A stretch of DNA of 64,000 nucleotides from Novosphingobium sp. (lineage in GTDB: Bacteria > Pseudomonadota > Alphaproteobacteria > Sphingomonadales > Sphingomonadaceae). The notes beneath the pieces were generated by a model. The model was not told the DNA's origin. It saw nothing but the letters and a program-made list of their open reading frames with translations, and ran no database searches. The DNA is taken from the NCBI RefSeq assembly GCF_027531025.1, contig NZ_JAPZQX010000005.1, forward strand, positions 120,794 to 184,793, given 5' to 3'. The position numbers and the translations under genes were made by a program. Of the stretch, positions 50,458 through 59,411 are shown piece after piece; within the stretch, counting starts at the first letter, position 1, and each line of letters opens with the position of its first letter.

Positions 50458-51873
50458 TCAGCCCAGCAGGCGGCGCGCGGCGCGCTCCAGAAGGGGCACA
50501 TCGTCGCCCACTTCGCCCAGCAGGACCACTTCCCCGCTCGGCAGGCGGCGGGCCAGCAGCAGGGTGAACTCGCTGCCTTCGGGCGGGACGGCTTCGAAGG
50601 GGAACATTTCCATGGCGCGCAGCTTGCGGGCCAGCGCCTCACGCGGGGTTTCGCGCGCGGCTTCGTCCAACCCGGCTTCGGCGCGCTTGGCCCGGCGTTC
50701 TTCGTTGACGACCCCCTTGAGCCCGCCCGGTGCGCGGCTGAGGTAGTCGGCCAGGCTGCCCCGGGCGAGGCCCAGGCGGTGTGCGTGGCTCAGCGCCGAG
50801 GCATATTCGGTCAGGCGCGTCTTGTCGTAATCGGCGCCGAAGACCAGCTTGACCACTGGCGTCATTGGCGCGCGGTCCTGCACGGTCAGCCCGGATTCGG
50901 CAACGATCTCGCTGAACTCCTCGGGTGCCTCGACTGCGGCGAGCGAAAAGTCATAGGCCCGTCCGATCGCGGCGTAGAGCGTCTGGCGGGTGCGATCCTC
51001 GCTGCCGCGCGCGGCTTCGGCCAGTTCGCGGGCCGAGGCCAGCCAGTCGGCCAGGCCCATGTCGGCGGCGGCGACCTCGGGAATGGCGGTGGCCACCGGC
51101 GCGACGAACTCGTCGATCCCGGCAGCGATCGCGCCAAAGGCGGGTTCGGGGAAGCTGACGCCATCGTCCAGCGCCGGAGCAAACCCGGCCAGGTCCAGCA
51201 CATTGGCATCATCGTGGTCGGTCGGACCATCGGCCCAGTCGGTCAGCTCGTCGTGGCGCACTTCGGGAGTCTTGACCTCCAGCGCCTGGTCGATCTCGAG
51301 CAGCAGCTCGTCGGCGGTGTGCTGGTCGGCCAGCTCCTTCCAGTTGATCACGCCATAGATGAAGTCGATGGTGTCATCGTCGCTCGAGAACGGCAGCAGG
51401 ATCCCGCGGTAGAGGATCGTCGCCTCGCGCTGGTTGACGAATTCGGCCTCGAACCCGATCGGCGCCTGGTTGGCGAGGATCTGCATGTAGTGATCGGTGA
51501 TGCGCGACAGCAGCGAACGGCTCGGCACGTCGTCCAGCGTCTCGATCGGGCCTTCGGCGCCGCATTCCAGGGCCAGCTTGTCGCCCAGGAACTGGATCGA
51601 GGGGTTTTCGATCCCGGCAGAGAAGTCCAGCAGCACGCTGTAGGGGCCGAAATCGGGCAGGTCGTCCGGATTGAGATCCTCGATCGAGGGGAACGACCGC
51701 TCGCCCAGCAGGCTGGCCCAGTGGTTGTAGGCGCGCACCTGCATGCGGCGCTCGTCCTGGCCCACCGGGGTCGGCGGCGGTTCGCGGGTCGCTTCATCGT
51801 CGTGCGAATCGAGATCGGGCCAGTCGTCGCCCGAATCGGCGTGATCGACGAAATTCCCGCGGTACGTGTCCAT
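50458..51873 (-). CDS. PAS_5-like domain protein, unknown function
   Basis: A 471-residue soluble protein, acidic at the N-terminus. Residues about 45-185 resemble a PAS_5-type domain of alphaproteobacteria: SFPSIEDLNPDDLPDFGPYSVLLDFS, then SLLSRITDHYMQILANQAPIGFEAEFVN and TIDFIYGVINWKEL. The remainder is Ala/Glu-rich and helical; near the C-terminus ALARKLRAMEMFPFEAVPPEGSEFTLLLARRLPSGEVVLLGE forms a small conserved end. No catalytic domain is seen, so the PAS domain probably acts as a sensor or in protein contacts. The upstream gap contains ttaagcgttaa. Confidence 0.65.
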   Translation of the reverse strand: MDTYRGNFVDHADSGDDWPDLDSHDDEATREPPPTPVGQDERRMQVRAYNHWASLLGERSFPSIEDLNPDDLPDFGPYSVLLDFSAGIENPSIQFLGDKLALECGAEGPIETLDDVPSRSLLSRITDHYMQILANQAPIGFEAEFVNQREATILYRGILLPFSSDDDTIDFIYGVINWKELADQHTADELLLEIDQALEVKTPEVRHDELTDWADGPTDHDDANVLDLAGFAPALDDGVSFPEPAFGAIAAGIDEFVAPVATAIPEVAAADMGLADWLASARELAEAARGSEDRTRQTLYAAIGRAYDFSLAAVEAPEEFSEIVAESGLTVQDRAPMTPVVKLVFGADYDKTRLTEYASALSHAHRLGLARGSLADYLSRAPGGLKGVVNEERRAKRAEAGLDEAARETPREALARKLRAMEMFPFEAVPPEGSEFTLLLARRLPSGEVVLLGEVGDDVPLLERAARRLLG

Positions 51874-52026
51874 GTGGCAACCCCACCAGTGTCCCTGTTG
51901 AGGCTGTTCTGGCGCGACATGGTAAATTAAGCGTTAAGTTGCGCCATCTTCCTTGCGGTTGGCGAAAATGACGTCACGACGTCGCCGCCATTGCCGGGCG
52001 GCGATTGTGCCACGATCAGAACAGGT

Positions 52027-52488
52027 TCAGAACAGGTAGCGCATCCGGGCCTGCTGTTCGACCGCCGCCCCGCTGACGTCAAAGGCGGCCTTGTCGAACT
52101 TGGGTGGTCCCATCCGCACCGGGGCATCGCGGGAAAAGCCATAGCCCTCCTTTGGCATCATCAGCGCCATGTCCATCTTGCGGTTGGCGTTCTCGTCATG
52201 GATCATCGAGATCGCATAGCGCCCGGCCGGAACCGCGCCGAAGCTGATCCGCACCGTGGTGCCGGCCGGCACGATCGCATTGCGCGCGGCCGGGTCCTTG
52301 CGGCAATCGGGAAAGCCCTTGGGCTGGGCGGTCAGGCAGGCCAGCACCTGGCCCTTGGCGTTGCGCAGGCCGGTTACGACGACGCTCACCTCGGTCAGCC
52401 CTGCAGCCGGACCGGGCTCGGAGGCGCCCGCGCCCGCCAGCGGCAGAACCAGTGCTAAAGCGAGGAGAGGCCGCGATCCGTGCCGCAT
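52027..52488 (-). CDS. DUF2141 domain-containing exported protein
   Basis: A 153-residue protein with a signal peptide (MRHGSRPLLALALVLPLAGAGASE). The DUF2141 domain covers about residues 32-153: VSVVVTGLRNAKGQVLACL, GRYAISMIHDENANRKMDMALMMPKEGYGFSRDAP. The Asp/Asn/Lys-rich DENANRKMD loop may bind calcium. Such proteins occur next to desaturases or hydroxylases, often in carotenoid or hopanoid contexts. The start lies inside the end of the fatty acid hydroxylase gene (34-nt overlap), so the two are coupled. Confidence 0.85.
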   Translation of the reverse strand: MRHGSRPLLALALVLPLAGAGASEPGPAAGLTEVSVVVTGLRNAKGQVLACLTAQPKGFPDCRKDPAARNAIVPAGTTVRISFGAVPAGRYAISMIHDENANRKMDMALMMPKEGYGFSRDAPVRMGPPKFDKAAFDVSGAAVEQQARMRYLF

Positions 52489-53189
52489 AGCCGGTCCCAG
52501 ACGCGAAAATAGAGGCCGTAATTGCATTGATAGTTCTCGTGATGACGCTGGTGGTGGCTGGCGGTTATCAGCCACCCACCCAACCGCGAATGAACAAGCC
52601 GGGCCGGGAACAGTTCCCAGCCCATGTGATTGGTGATCCCCATCAGCGTCATCACGGCCAGGACCAGCCCCAGCATGGCGACGTGGATCGGGATCAGGAA
52701 GACCAGCGCCGGGATCACCACGGCCCCGGTCACCGCTTCCCAGGGGTGAAAGCTCATCGCGGTCCAGGCGGTCGGTGGCCGACTGGCATGGTGGACGGCA
52801 TGGGCCCGGCGGAACAGCCAGGGCCGGTGCATCCAGCGGTGGGTCCAGTAGAACCAGGTATCGTGCGCAAAGAGATAGAGCAGTACCGACAGCGGCAGGT
52901 ACCACAGCGGGTAAGCGGTGAAGTCGGTATAGACCAGCGTCCAGCCATGCTGCTGCCAGCTCCAGGCCACCAGGCCGGCCGGCACGCCATAGATCGCCGC
53001 CGAAGCCAGCGACCAGCCGATTTCCATGCGGATCTGCGGCCCAAGCCCCTGGTAGAGGCCCGGCCGCACGATCCGCGTGGCCCAGGCAAAGGCCCCGCTG
53101 GTCAACAGATAGCGCACGCCGACGATCACCGTCATCGCTGCGGCGGACCATGCCGCCGCCTGCCATCCCGAACCTACGATACCTTCCAT
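52455..53189 (-). CDS. Fatty acid hydroxylase / sterol desaturase superfamily enzyme
   Basis: A 244-residue membrane di-iron enzyme with about four helices. The three His clusters are HDTWFYWTHRWMHRP, AHAVHHAS and ASHHQRHHENY. It should insert oxygen or a double bond into a lipid or carotenoid. The final motif NYGLYFRVWDRLCGTD is usual for the superfamily. It ends inside the start of the DUF2141 gene, with which it forms a pair. It is preceded on the same strand by the DEAD-box helicase, across a 55-nt gap. Confidence 0.9.
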   Translation of the reverse strand: MEGIVGSGWQAAAWSAAAMTVIVGVRYLLTSGAFAWATRIVRPGLYQGLGPQIRMEIGWSLASAAIYGVPAGLVAWSWQQHGWTLVYTDFTAYPLWYLPLSVLLYLFAHDTWFYWTHRWMHRPWLFRRAHAVHHASRPPTAWTAMSFHPWEAVTGAVVIPALVFLIPIHVAMLGLVLAVMTLMGITNHMGWELFPARLVHSRLGGWLITASHHQRHHENYQCNYGLYFRVWDRLCGTDRGLSSL

Positions 53190-53244
53190 CGCCCAGCCTT
53201 ATGCCTGCTTGCGATTCGCCGCGCCAGCCCTGTTGGCCGGTTCC

Positions 53245-54987
53245 TCAGACCGCGCGGCGCTGTCCGCCCGGACCATTGCGACCTTGGCCGCCGCTGCGGC
53301 TGGGGCCACGGCGGTCGCCCCGGTGGTCAGGGCGCTGGTCAGGACGCTGGTCAAGACGGGCCCCATCGCGGCGTTCACCCTGCGGCGCGGGACGGCGGTC
53401 ACCATGGGCCGAAGGGCGACGGTCCCCCTGCGGGGCAGGACGGCGCTCGCCCTGCGGGGCGCCACGACGGTCCCCCTGCGGGGCGGGGCGACGCTCGGCC
53501 TGGCCGGGAGCGTGACCACCCGGGCGCCGATCGCCGTGCGGCTTCTTCGGCATCACACCGAATTCGCGCGCTTCACGGTCTTTGGCGGCCAGGGGGTTGA
53601 ACACCGGGCCACGCTGCTCGCGCGGGGCCCATTCGCTGCGGACCCGCTCGTTGCGGTGATGCTGGTCGCGGCTCTGCCCGTCGCGGCTCTGGCCGCCGGG
53701 GCTGCGGTTGTTGTTGCGCCCCCGGTTCTGACCACCCCGACCGGCCCCGCTAAGTCCGCGGGCATCGCGTTCCTCGCGGCGCGCGTCCTGCTCGGCTTCG
53801 GCCGGCTTGCGGCTGGGCAGCGGCAGGCGGGCGGCTTCCTTCTGGAAGTCCTCGGGCAGCGATTGCGGCATCAGCTTCACGCCGGTCAGCCGCTCGATGT
53901 CCTTGAGATAGGCCTTCTCGTCCGGCGCGCAGAAGCTCAGCGCCACGCCATCGGCCCCGGCGCGCGCGGTGCGGCCGATCCGGTGGACATATTGCTCGGC
54001 CACGTTGGGCAGCTCGAAGTTGAACACGTGGCTCACCCCCGAAACGTCGATCCCGCGCGCGGCGATGTCGGTCGCGACCAGCACCGGGGTCGAGCCCTTG
54101 CGGAAAGCCAGCAGCGCGGCGGTGCGCTGGGCCTGGCTCTTGTTGCCGTGGATCGCGGCGGCATTGACGCCCGCCGTGCTCAGGTGGCGCACCACGCGGT
54201 CCGCGCCATGCTTGGTCCGGGTGAAGACCAGCGCCCGGTCGATCGAACCATCGGCGAGGCCAGCACGCAGCTTCAGCGTCAGCAGTGCCTGCTTTTCGGC
54301 CTGGTTGAGGAAGGTGACGAACTGGTCCACCCGCTCGGCCGTGGTGGCCTGGGGCGTCACTTCGACGCGCACCGGGTTATGGATGAACTGCTTGCCCAGC
54401 TCGGCAATCGCCTTGGGCATGGTGGCCGAAAAGAACAGGCTCTGGCGCTCCTTGGGGAGCATGTTGGCCACGCGCTTCAGCGGCACGATGAAGCCCAGGT
54501 CCATCATCTGGTCGGCTTCGTCGAGCACGAAGATCTCGACATTGCGCAGCGTCAGCGCGCGCTGATCGATCAGGTCGAGCAGGCGGCCCGGCGTCGCCAC
54601 CAGGATGTCGCAGCCCGGCACCAGGGCGCGGGCCTGCTTGCCGACCGGGATCCCGCCGAACACGCACTGGACCGACAGGTTCAGGTACTTGGCATAGCCA
54701 CGCATGTTCTCGGCGATCTGGTCGGCCAGTTCGCGCGTCGGCGAAAGGACCAGCATCCGGCACGAGGCATTGCTGCGCGCCTTGGGATTGGCGGCCAGGC
54801 GGTGGAGCGAGGGGAGCGAGAACGCGGCGGTCTTGCCGGTGCCGGTTTGGGCAATGCCCAGGAGGTCGCGCCCTTCCAGCAGGGCAGGGATCGCCTGGCG
54901 CTGGATCGGGGTGGGATCGGCATAGCCCTTGGTCTCAAGCGCACGGACAAGCGGCTCGGCCAGGCCAAGGTCGGTAAAATAGGTCAT
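53245..54987 (-). CDS. DEAD-box RNA helicase (RhlE-like) with basic repeat tail
   Basis: A 580-residue helicase. Core motifs: PTPIQRQAIPALL (Q), GIAQTGTGKTAAF (I), LVLSPTRELADQ (Ia), DEAD in IFVLDEADQMMD (II), FFSATMPK (III), ATDIAARGIDVS (V) and HRIGRTARAG (VI). From about residue 375 the tail is rich in Arg, Gln, Gly and Pro; the last 100 residues contain repeats of the type RRPAPQGD, with many Arg-Gly pairs, suitable for RNA binding. The gene probably serves in ribosome assembly or RNA decay. ATG 54987 begins MTYFTDLGLAEPLV. It is divergent from P450. Confidence 0.93.
   Translation of the reverse strand: MTYFTDLGLAEPLVRALETKGYADPTPIQRQAIPALLEGRDLLGIAQTGTGKTAAFSLPSLHRLAANPKARSNASCRMLVLSPTRELADQIAENMRGYAKYLNLSVQCVFGGIPVGKQARALVPGCDILVATPGRLLDLIDQRALTLRNVEIFVLDEADQMMDLGFIVPLKRVANMLPKERQSLFFSATMPKAIAELGKQFIHNPVRVEVTPQATTAERVDQFVTFLNQAEKQALLTLKLRAGLADGSIDRALVFTRTKHGADRVVRHLSTAGVNAAAIHGNKSQAQRTAALLAFRKGSTPVLVATDIAARGIDVSGVSHVFNFELPNVAEQYVHRIGRTARAGADGVALSFCAPDEKAYLKDIERLTGVKLMPQSLPEDFQKEAARLPLPSRKPAEAEQDARREERDARGLSGAGRGGQNRGRNNNRSPGGQSRDGQSRDQHHRNERVRSEWAPREQRGPVFNPLAAKDREAREFGVMPKKPHGDRRPGGHAPGQAERRPAPQGDRRGAPQGERRPAPQGDRRPSAHGDRRPAPQGERRDGARLDQRPDQRPDHRGDRRGPSRSGGQGRNGPGGQRRAV
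53300..53500. repeat. Coding tandem repeats in the helicase C-terminus
   Basis: Imperfect units of about 24-30 bp (cccctgcggggc and variants) repeat across this stretch and encode the GDRRPAPQ / GERRPAPQ peptides of the helicase tail, along with the DQRPDQRPDHR run. They are coding and GC-rich; slippage could change the tail length. Confidence 0.7.
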
Positions 54988-55326
54988 GAAATACTCACAA
55001 ATATGGAGCGGCGCAGACGGATTGATCCCGTCTTGCGAAGCAAGGTGTCGTTCGATGCGACCCTGCGTGAAAAAGGAAGCTTCAGCGGTGCGATCGTTCG
55101 TCCGGGCCGGCCCTGTTTTGCCCCATCGGGCGGGCCTCACGCTGCCTCGGACTGCGCCGGATCATGGACCCGTTCGCCGTTCGCTGGGACCGCCCCTAAA
55201 CAGAGTTGCTGCGAAAAGCAAGGAAATTACTTCAGCCGTCCGGATCCCTGCCCGGAATCAGCCTTGCATTCCCCGGTGAGAGGCGCATCCTCCCGCCATC
55301 CAGAGGTTGCGTGCGAGGGAGACCCT
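54988..55326. other. Gene-free gap between DEAD-box helicase and P450
   Basis: The 339-nt gap holds no open frame with coding character. On the minus strand it contains short hairpins that would lie in the helicase leader, for example agacgg with ccgtct near 55017-55035 and cttgc with gcaag near 55032-55044. The rest should hold divergent promoters. I could not assign -35 and -10 boxes. Confidence 0.5.
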
Positions 55327-56559
55327 ATGGCGACCGCTTTCCAGACCGAAACGCCCGATCCGCTCGACGTCAGCCGCCCTGAACTCTATGCCGAGCACCG
55401 CTGGCACGAGCCGTTCCGGCACCTGCGGGCCGAAGCTCCGGTCCATTACACCCCCGAAAGCGCCTTTGGCCCCTACTGGTCGGTTTCAACATACAAGCCG
55501 ATCGTCCATGTCGAGGCCCTGCCCGAAATCTATAGCTCGTCCTGGACCAATGGCGGCGGGATCAGCATCGTTGATCGCCCGCCCGGCGAAGAACCCCTGC
55601 CCAGTTTCATTGCGATGGACCGGCCCAGGCATACCGAACAGCGCCGCACCGTGTCACCCGCCTTCACCCCCAGCGAGATGGCGCGGATGGCGGGCGATAT
55701 CCGCCGCCGCACCGCCGAAATCCTCGATGAGCTGCCCTGGGGCGAAAGGTTCGACTGGGTTGATCGCGTTTCGATCGAACTGACTACCCAGATGCTGGCG
55801 ATCCTGTTCGACTTCCCGTGGGAGGATCGCCGCCTGCTGACCCTATGGTCGGACTGGTTCGGCGATATCGAAGTGCGCAAGGACCCTGTGGGCAATGCCG
55901 AGCGCACCCGGCATCTCCACGATATGGGCGCCTATTTCAAGAAGCTGTGGGATGCCAAGGCGGGGCAGCCGCAGACCCCCGACCTGATCTCCATGATGCT
56001 CCATTCCGATGCCATGAACCACATGGATGCGCAGGAATTCATGGGCAACCTGGGGCTGCTGATCGTCGGCGGCAACGATACCACGCGCAACACCATGTCG
56101 GGCCTGGCCTATGCGCTTGACAAGTTTCCCGACCAGCGCGCCCTGCTTGAAAGCGATCCCGGCCATATCCCCAATGCAGTCACGGAAATCATCCGCTGGC
56201 AGACCCCGCTGGCGCATATGCGCCGCACGGCGCTCGCCGATACCGAGCTGGAAGGACAACAGATCCGCAAGGGCGACAAGGTCATCCTGTGGTACATTTC
56301 GGGCAACCGCGACGAGAGCGTGTTTGCCGATGCGGACAAGTTCCTGGTCACGCGCGAAAATGCCCGGCGGCACCTGTCGTTCGGCTATGGCATCCACCGT
56401 TGTGTCGGTGCGCGGCTGGCCGAACTGCAGGTAACCATCCTGCTCGAGGAAATGGCCAAGCGCCGGATGCGAGCCCATGTCTGCGCGGAGCCGGTCCGCG
56501 TCGCGCAGAGCTTCGTCAATGGCTACAAGTCGATGGAAGTAGAGCTGGAGCGCTATTGA
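55327..56559 (+). CDS. Cytochrome P450 (CYP153-like)
   Basis: A 410-residue soluble P450. Features: I-helix oxygen-binding motif GGNDTTRNTMSG, ExxR in VTEIIRWQTPLAHMRRTA, and heme-binding loop SFGYGIHRCVGARLAELQ with the axial Cys. The segments RKGDKVILWYISGNRDESVF and LAHMRRTALADTEL are close to those of the CYP153 alkane hydroxylase group, so terminal hydroxylation of alkanes or fatty acids is a fair guess. No ferredoxin or ferredoxin reductase gene lies next to it, so redox partners are elsewhere. ATG 55327 begins the protein; the frame is open further upstream across the helicase gene on the other strand, but that part is not coding. Confidence 0.9.
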   Translation: MATAFQTETPDPLDVSRPELYAEHRWHEPFRHLRAEAPVHYTPESAFGPYWSVSTYKPIVHVEALPEIYSSSWTNGGGISIVDRPPGEEPLPSFIAMDRPRHTEQRRTVSPAFTPSEMARMAGDIRRRTAEILDELPWGERFDWVDRVSIELTTQMLAILFDFPWEDRRLLTLWSDWFGDIEVRKDPVGNAERTRHLHDMGAYFKKLWDAKAGQPQTPDLISMMLHSDAMNHMDAQEFMGNLGLLIVGGNDTTRNTMSGLAYALDKFPDQRALLESDPGHIPNAVTEIIRWQTPLAHMRRTALADTELEGQQIRKGDKVILWYISGNRDESVFADADKFLVTRENARRHLSFGYGIHRCVGARLAELQVTILLEEMAKRRMRAHVCAEPVRVAQSFVNGYKSMEVELERY

Positions 56560-56599
56560 GGGCGATTGCGCGCGTCTGCCGAACCATTAGAAGCAAGGC

Positions 56600-57925
56600 A
56601 TGATCAAAGCCCTTCTTTCGGCGCCGTTCGCGCTGTCGCTCTTCCTTGCCGCCATTCCCGCCCAGGCCGCACCGCCCTCCAAGGCCGAGCGGACGATGAT
56701 CGCCACGGTCGATGCCGAACAGGCGCGCCACCTCGCCCTGCTGGAAAAGCTGGTTAACCAGAACAGCGGCACCCGCAACCTCGCCGGTGTCAGGGCCGTG
56801 CATGACATGCTGGTGCCGGAATTCGCGGCGCTGGGCTTTACCGTGCGCTGGGTCGATCAGTCGGCGGTCGGCCGCGCCGGGCATTTCATCGCCGAGCATA
56901 AGGGCAAGCCCGGCACCAAGCGGCTGCTGCTGATCGGCCACCTCGATACCGTGTTCGAGCTCGACCACCCGTTCCAGAAGTATGAACGGATCAGCGCCGA
57001 CAAGGCCAGGGGGCCGGGCGTCGCCGATGACAAAGGCGGGGTGGTGGCCATGCTGGCCGCGCTGCGCGCGATGCACAAGGCCGGGACACTGAAGGACGCC
57101 AATATCGAAGTGGTGCTGACCGGGGACGAGGAGGAGGCCGGCCTGCCGCTGTCGATCGCCCGGGCCGATCTGGTCGCCGCGGGCAAGCGCGCCGATGCCG
57201 CGCTCGATTTCGAAGGGCTGGTGCAGGATGGCGGTACCGACATGGGCTCGATCGCGCGGCGCTCGGCGGGCAACTGGAAGGTTACCGTCACCGCCCGCAG
57301 CGCCCATTCCAGCGGAATCTTCTCGGCCGCGGCTGGTGAAGGAGCGATCTATCCGCTCGCCGCGATCCTCACCGCCTTCCGCCAGGAGCTGCCTGAACCG
57401 AACCTCACCTTCAATGTCGGGATGGTGGCTGGCGGGGCCAGCGCGGCGATCGCGCCCAGCGGCGCCAATGCCGAAGCCACCGGCAAGAGCAACATCATCC
57501 CCGGCCAGGCCGTGGCCATGGGCGATCTGCGCGCGCTCACCCCCGAATCGATCGCCCGCGCCGAAGCGAAGATGCGCGCGATCGTCGCCCGCCCGTTCAA
57601 CGGCGGCACCGCCGCGCTCGAATTCGAGGACAAGTATCCGCCAATGGCCCCGACCGAGGGCAACCGCGCGCTGCTGGCGAAGTTGAACGGCGTCAACGCC
57701 ACACTGGGCCTGCCGGAAATGCCCGTGCTCGATCCGCTGAAGCGCGGGGCGGGCGATGTCAGCTTCGTCGCGGTGGATGTTGACAGCCTGGCGGGCCTCG
57801 GCGCGGCCAGCAGCGGCGACCACACTGCCAATGAAACGGTCGACATTCCCAGCCTGTGGCGCCAGGCCAAGCGGGCGGCGCTGCTGATGACGCGCCTGTC
57901 ACGCGAACCGGCGGTCAAGCGCTGA
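56600..57925 (+). CDS. M20 family metallopeptidase (glutamate carboxypeptidase-like), exported
   Basis: A 441-residue zinc exopeptidase with signal peptide MIKALLSAPFALSLFLAAIPAQAA. Metal motifs: LLIGHLDTVFE (His, Asp), GVADDKGGVVA (bridging Asp), LTGDEEEAGLP (catalytic Glu, then Glu ligand), a later Asp in LDFEGLVQD, and a His in SSGDHTANETVDIP. The dimerisation domain is about residues 215-330. It resembles carboxypeptidase G2-like enzymes that remove C-terminal glutamate. Its 3' end overlaps the start region of the DUF1289 gene. It lies 40 nt downstream of P450. Confidence 0.9.
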   Translation: MIKALLSAPFALSLFLAAIPAQAAPPSKAERTMIATVDAEQARHLALLEKLVNQNSGTRNLAGVRAVHDMLVPEFAALGFTVRWVDQSAVGRAGHFIAEHKGKPGTKRLLLIGHLDTVFELDHPFQKYERISADKARGPGVADDKGGVVAMLAALRAMHKAGTLKDANIEVVLTGDEEEAGLPLSIARADLVAAGKRADAALDFEGLVQDGGTDMGSIARRSAGNWKVTVTARSAHSSGIFSAAAGEGAIYPLAAILTAFRQELPEPNLTFNVGMVAGGASAAIAPSGANAEATGKSNIIPGQAVAMGDLRALTPESIARAEAKMRAIVARPFNGGTAALEFEDKYPPMAPTEGNRALLAKLNGVNATLGLPEMPVLDPLKRGAGDVSFVAVDVDSLAGLGAASSGDHTANETVDIPSLWRQAKRAALLMTRLSREPAVKR

Positions 57926-58101
57926 GCCTGCGGCCGCCTCCGCGCGGGCCGGATTCGCCCTGCGACGGCACTTGCCGGATCGAGCCTGCCACCGGCTGGT
58001 GCTTGGGCTGCAAGCGCACGCTCGGCGAGATTGCCGACTGGCCGATGCTGAAGCCGCACGAGAAGCACGCGATCCTGCGGGCGTTGAAGGACCGGGCCTA
58101 G
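57856..58101 (+). CDS. DUF1289 small Fe-S-type protein
   Basis: A DUF1289 protein with four Cys in the family pattern: SPCDGTCRIEPATGWCLGCKRTLGEIADW, then HEKHAILRAL. The Cys arrangement suggests an iron-sulfur or zinc site. As drawn it is 81 residues from GTG 57856, which lies inside the M20 peptidase gene; the true start may be later, because the first 25 residues are only the shifted frame of the peptidase and no other ATG, GTG or TTG is available before SPCDG (only CTG codons). Its stop overlaps the convergent MmcB gene by 4 nt. Confidence 0.75.
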   Translation: MAPGQAGGAADDAPVTRTGGQALSLRPPPRGPDSPCDGTCRIEPATGWCLGCKRTLGEIADWPMLKPHEKHAILRALKDRA

Positions 58102-58583
58102 GACCAGGCGGCGAGACCCGGATCGGTCAACCCCTGCTGGCGGCGCAACGCGGCGCGGGCCAGCCGCTCCACCTCGGCCTTGCGGCGCGCGGCATTGAGC
58201 GGAACGGTGGGTGCGGGGCGCAGGATCTCCGCGTCATAGCCATCGGCCACGATCAGCCCGCAGCGCTCGGGCCGGAAGGCCTCGGTCTCCATGCAGGCGC
58301 GGTCGAGATGGGCGGCGAGGCCCCAGTAGAACCGGTCGCAATGGTCAAGGTAGTCGGGCCACTTGGCATCGCCCATGAGGTCCGCCTTGCTTACCTTGAT
58401 TTCCACGATCACCAGGTGGCCCTTGGCATCGATCCCCATCAGGTCGGCTCGGCGATTGGAGCGCAGCGGCATTTCGGGCAGGCACCAGATGTCATTGCGG
58501 GCAAACAGGCGGCAGATGCCCCGGGCCACGGCCTGGGCGGCCTTCAGGTCGCTGTCGGTGGGAATCGCCAGGGTGCCGGTCAT
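58098..58583 (-). CDS. MmcB family DNA repair protein
   Basis: A 161-residue protein of the alphaproteobacterial MmcB family, a restriction-endonuclease-like protein. MmcB contributes to mitomycin C resistance in Caulobacter, according to published family descriptions. Motifs include ARGICRLFARNDIWCLPEMPLRSNRRADLMGIDAKGHLVIVEIKVSKADLMGDAKW, where Asp and the ExK of IVEIKVSK form the nuclease-like core, followed by DYLDHCDRFYWGLAAHLD. ATG 58583 starts it, and its end overlaps the DUF1289 gene. Confidence 0.88.
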   Translation of the reverse strand: MTGTLAIPTDSDLKAAQAVARGICRLFARNDIWCLPEMPLRSNRRADLMGIDAKGHLVIVEIKVSKADLMGDAKWPDYLDHCDRFYWGLAAHLDRACMETEAFRPERCGLIVADGYDAEILRPAPTVPLNAARRKAEVERLARAALRRQQGLTDPGLAAWS

Positions 58584-58623
58584 CCCGGCAGCATAGGAAC
58601 AGAATGGGAACCTTGCAAGCCGC

Positions 58624-59061
58624 TCAGGTAAAGCGGCGAATCACCGGCGGCATGGCTCCGGGCGGCGGCACCAGCGCCAGCAGCGCCGTGCGGGCGGCCT
58701 GGAACTCCTGCCACAGCGCCAGGGCGGCAGCGGCCGGGTTGACCCCGCGGGCCTGGACCGCGAGCAGCGCGGCAATGCCTGGCTCCATCACGGCGGAAAG
58801 ATCGGCGACGCCCTGCTCGGCGAGGTTGCGGCGCCAGCCTCCGGCATCGCGCATCACGGCGGGAAAGTTGCGGACCTCGGGGCTCATCGGTTCGGGCGCC
58901 AGGCCCGCCAGCATGGCGACCACGCCCGCCGCATCGTGCAGCGCGGCCCACTTCATGCTCATCGCGCTGGCCGAAGCCTGGCCAAAATCGGGCCGCCCCG
59001 AACCGGGCAGCACGCCGGGCGCGGACCCGGCAGGCGGGAAAGAGGGCGGCATCGCGTTCAT
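58624..59061 (-). CDS. Conserved protein of unknown function
   Basis: A 145-residue protein with Ala/Met-rich helical composition: an N-terminal Pro-rich part (MNAMPPSFPPAGSAPGVLPG), then SAMSMKWAALHDAAGVVAMLAGLAPEPMSPEVRNFPAVMRDAGGWRRNLAEQGVADLSAVMEPG. No motif is recognised, and no signal peptide is present. It is the last chromosomal gene before the tRNA-Arg. It may be transcribed with mmcB, which lies 40 nt downstream. Confidence 0.65.
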   Translation of the reverse strand: MNAMPPSFPPAGSAPGVLPGSGRPDFGQASASAMSMKWAALHDAAGVVAMLAGLAPEPMSPEVRNFPAVMRDAGGWRRNLAEQGVADLSAVMEPGIAALLAVQARGVNPAAAALALWQEFQAARTALLALVPPPGAMPPVIRRFT

Positions 59062-59181
59062 TGGGCGCACCCTAGCCGGGCGGTGCTTGCCAAATCGCTA
59101 ATTACCGGCCCGCTCCGCAAACACACTGGCCCAGAAAGGCACTGGCATTACCCGCAAGCTGCTGCTAACCGCCCGGTCCAG

Positions 59182-59258
<77 letters not shown>

Positions 59259-59411
59259 AAATATCCCAACAAAACCAATGATATGCGAGTTTAACAAAAA
59301 CTCGAATGGTCTCTTTCTGTCCATTTTCGCCATTGACAAAACGTTGACAAAAAACGGTGTCCAAGACCATCCCTCTGATATACCTCGTGAAGGTGTCTTG
59401 GAGACCTCGGG

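Noticed and set aside
53300..53500. Short tandem repeats that look at first like a CRISPR array
   Set aside because: Units are contiguous, vary in length, keep the helicase frame and have no unique spacers. No cas gene is present.
53209..55320. Very long + strand frame running from the helicase region into the P450 gene
   Set aside because: Its first part is antisense to a fully conserved DEAD-box helicase and has low-complexity Arg/Ala composition. Only the section from 55327 encodes a recognisable protein.
59285..59305. AT-rich hairpin (cgagttt/aaactcg) after the tRNA
   Set aside because: No T-run at its 3' side, and the stem is weak; not called as tRNA terminator.
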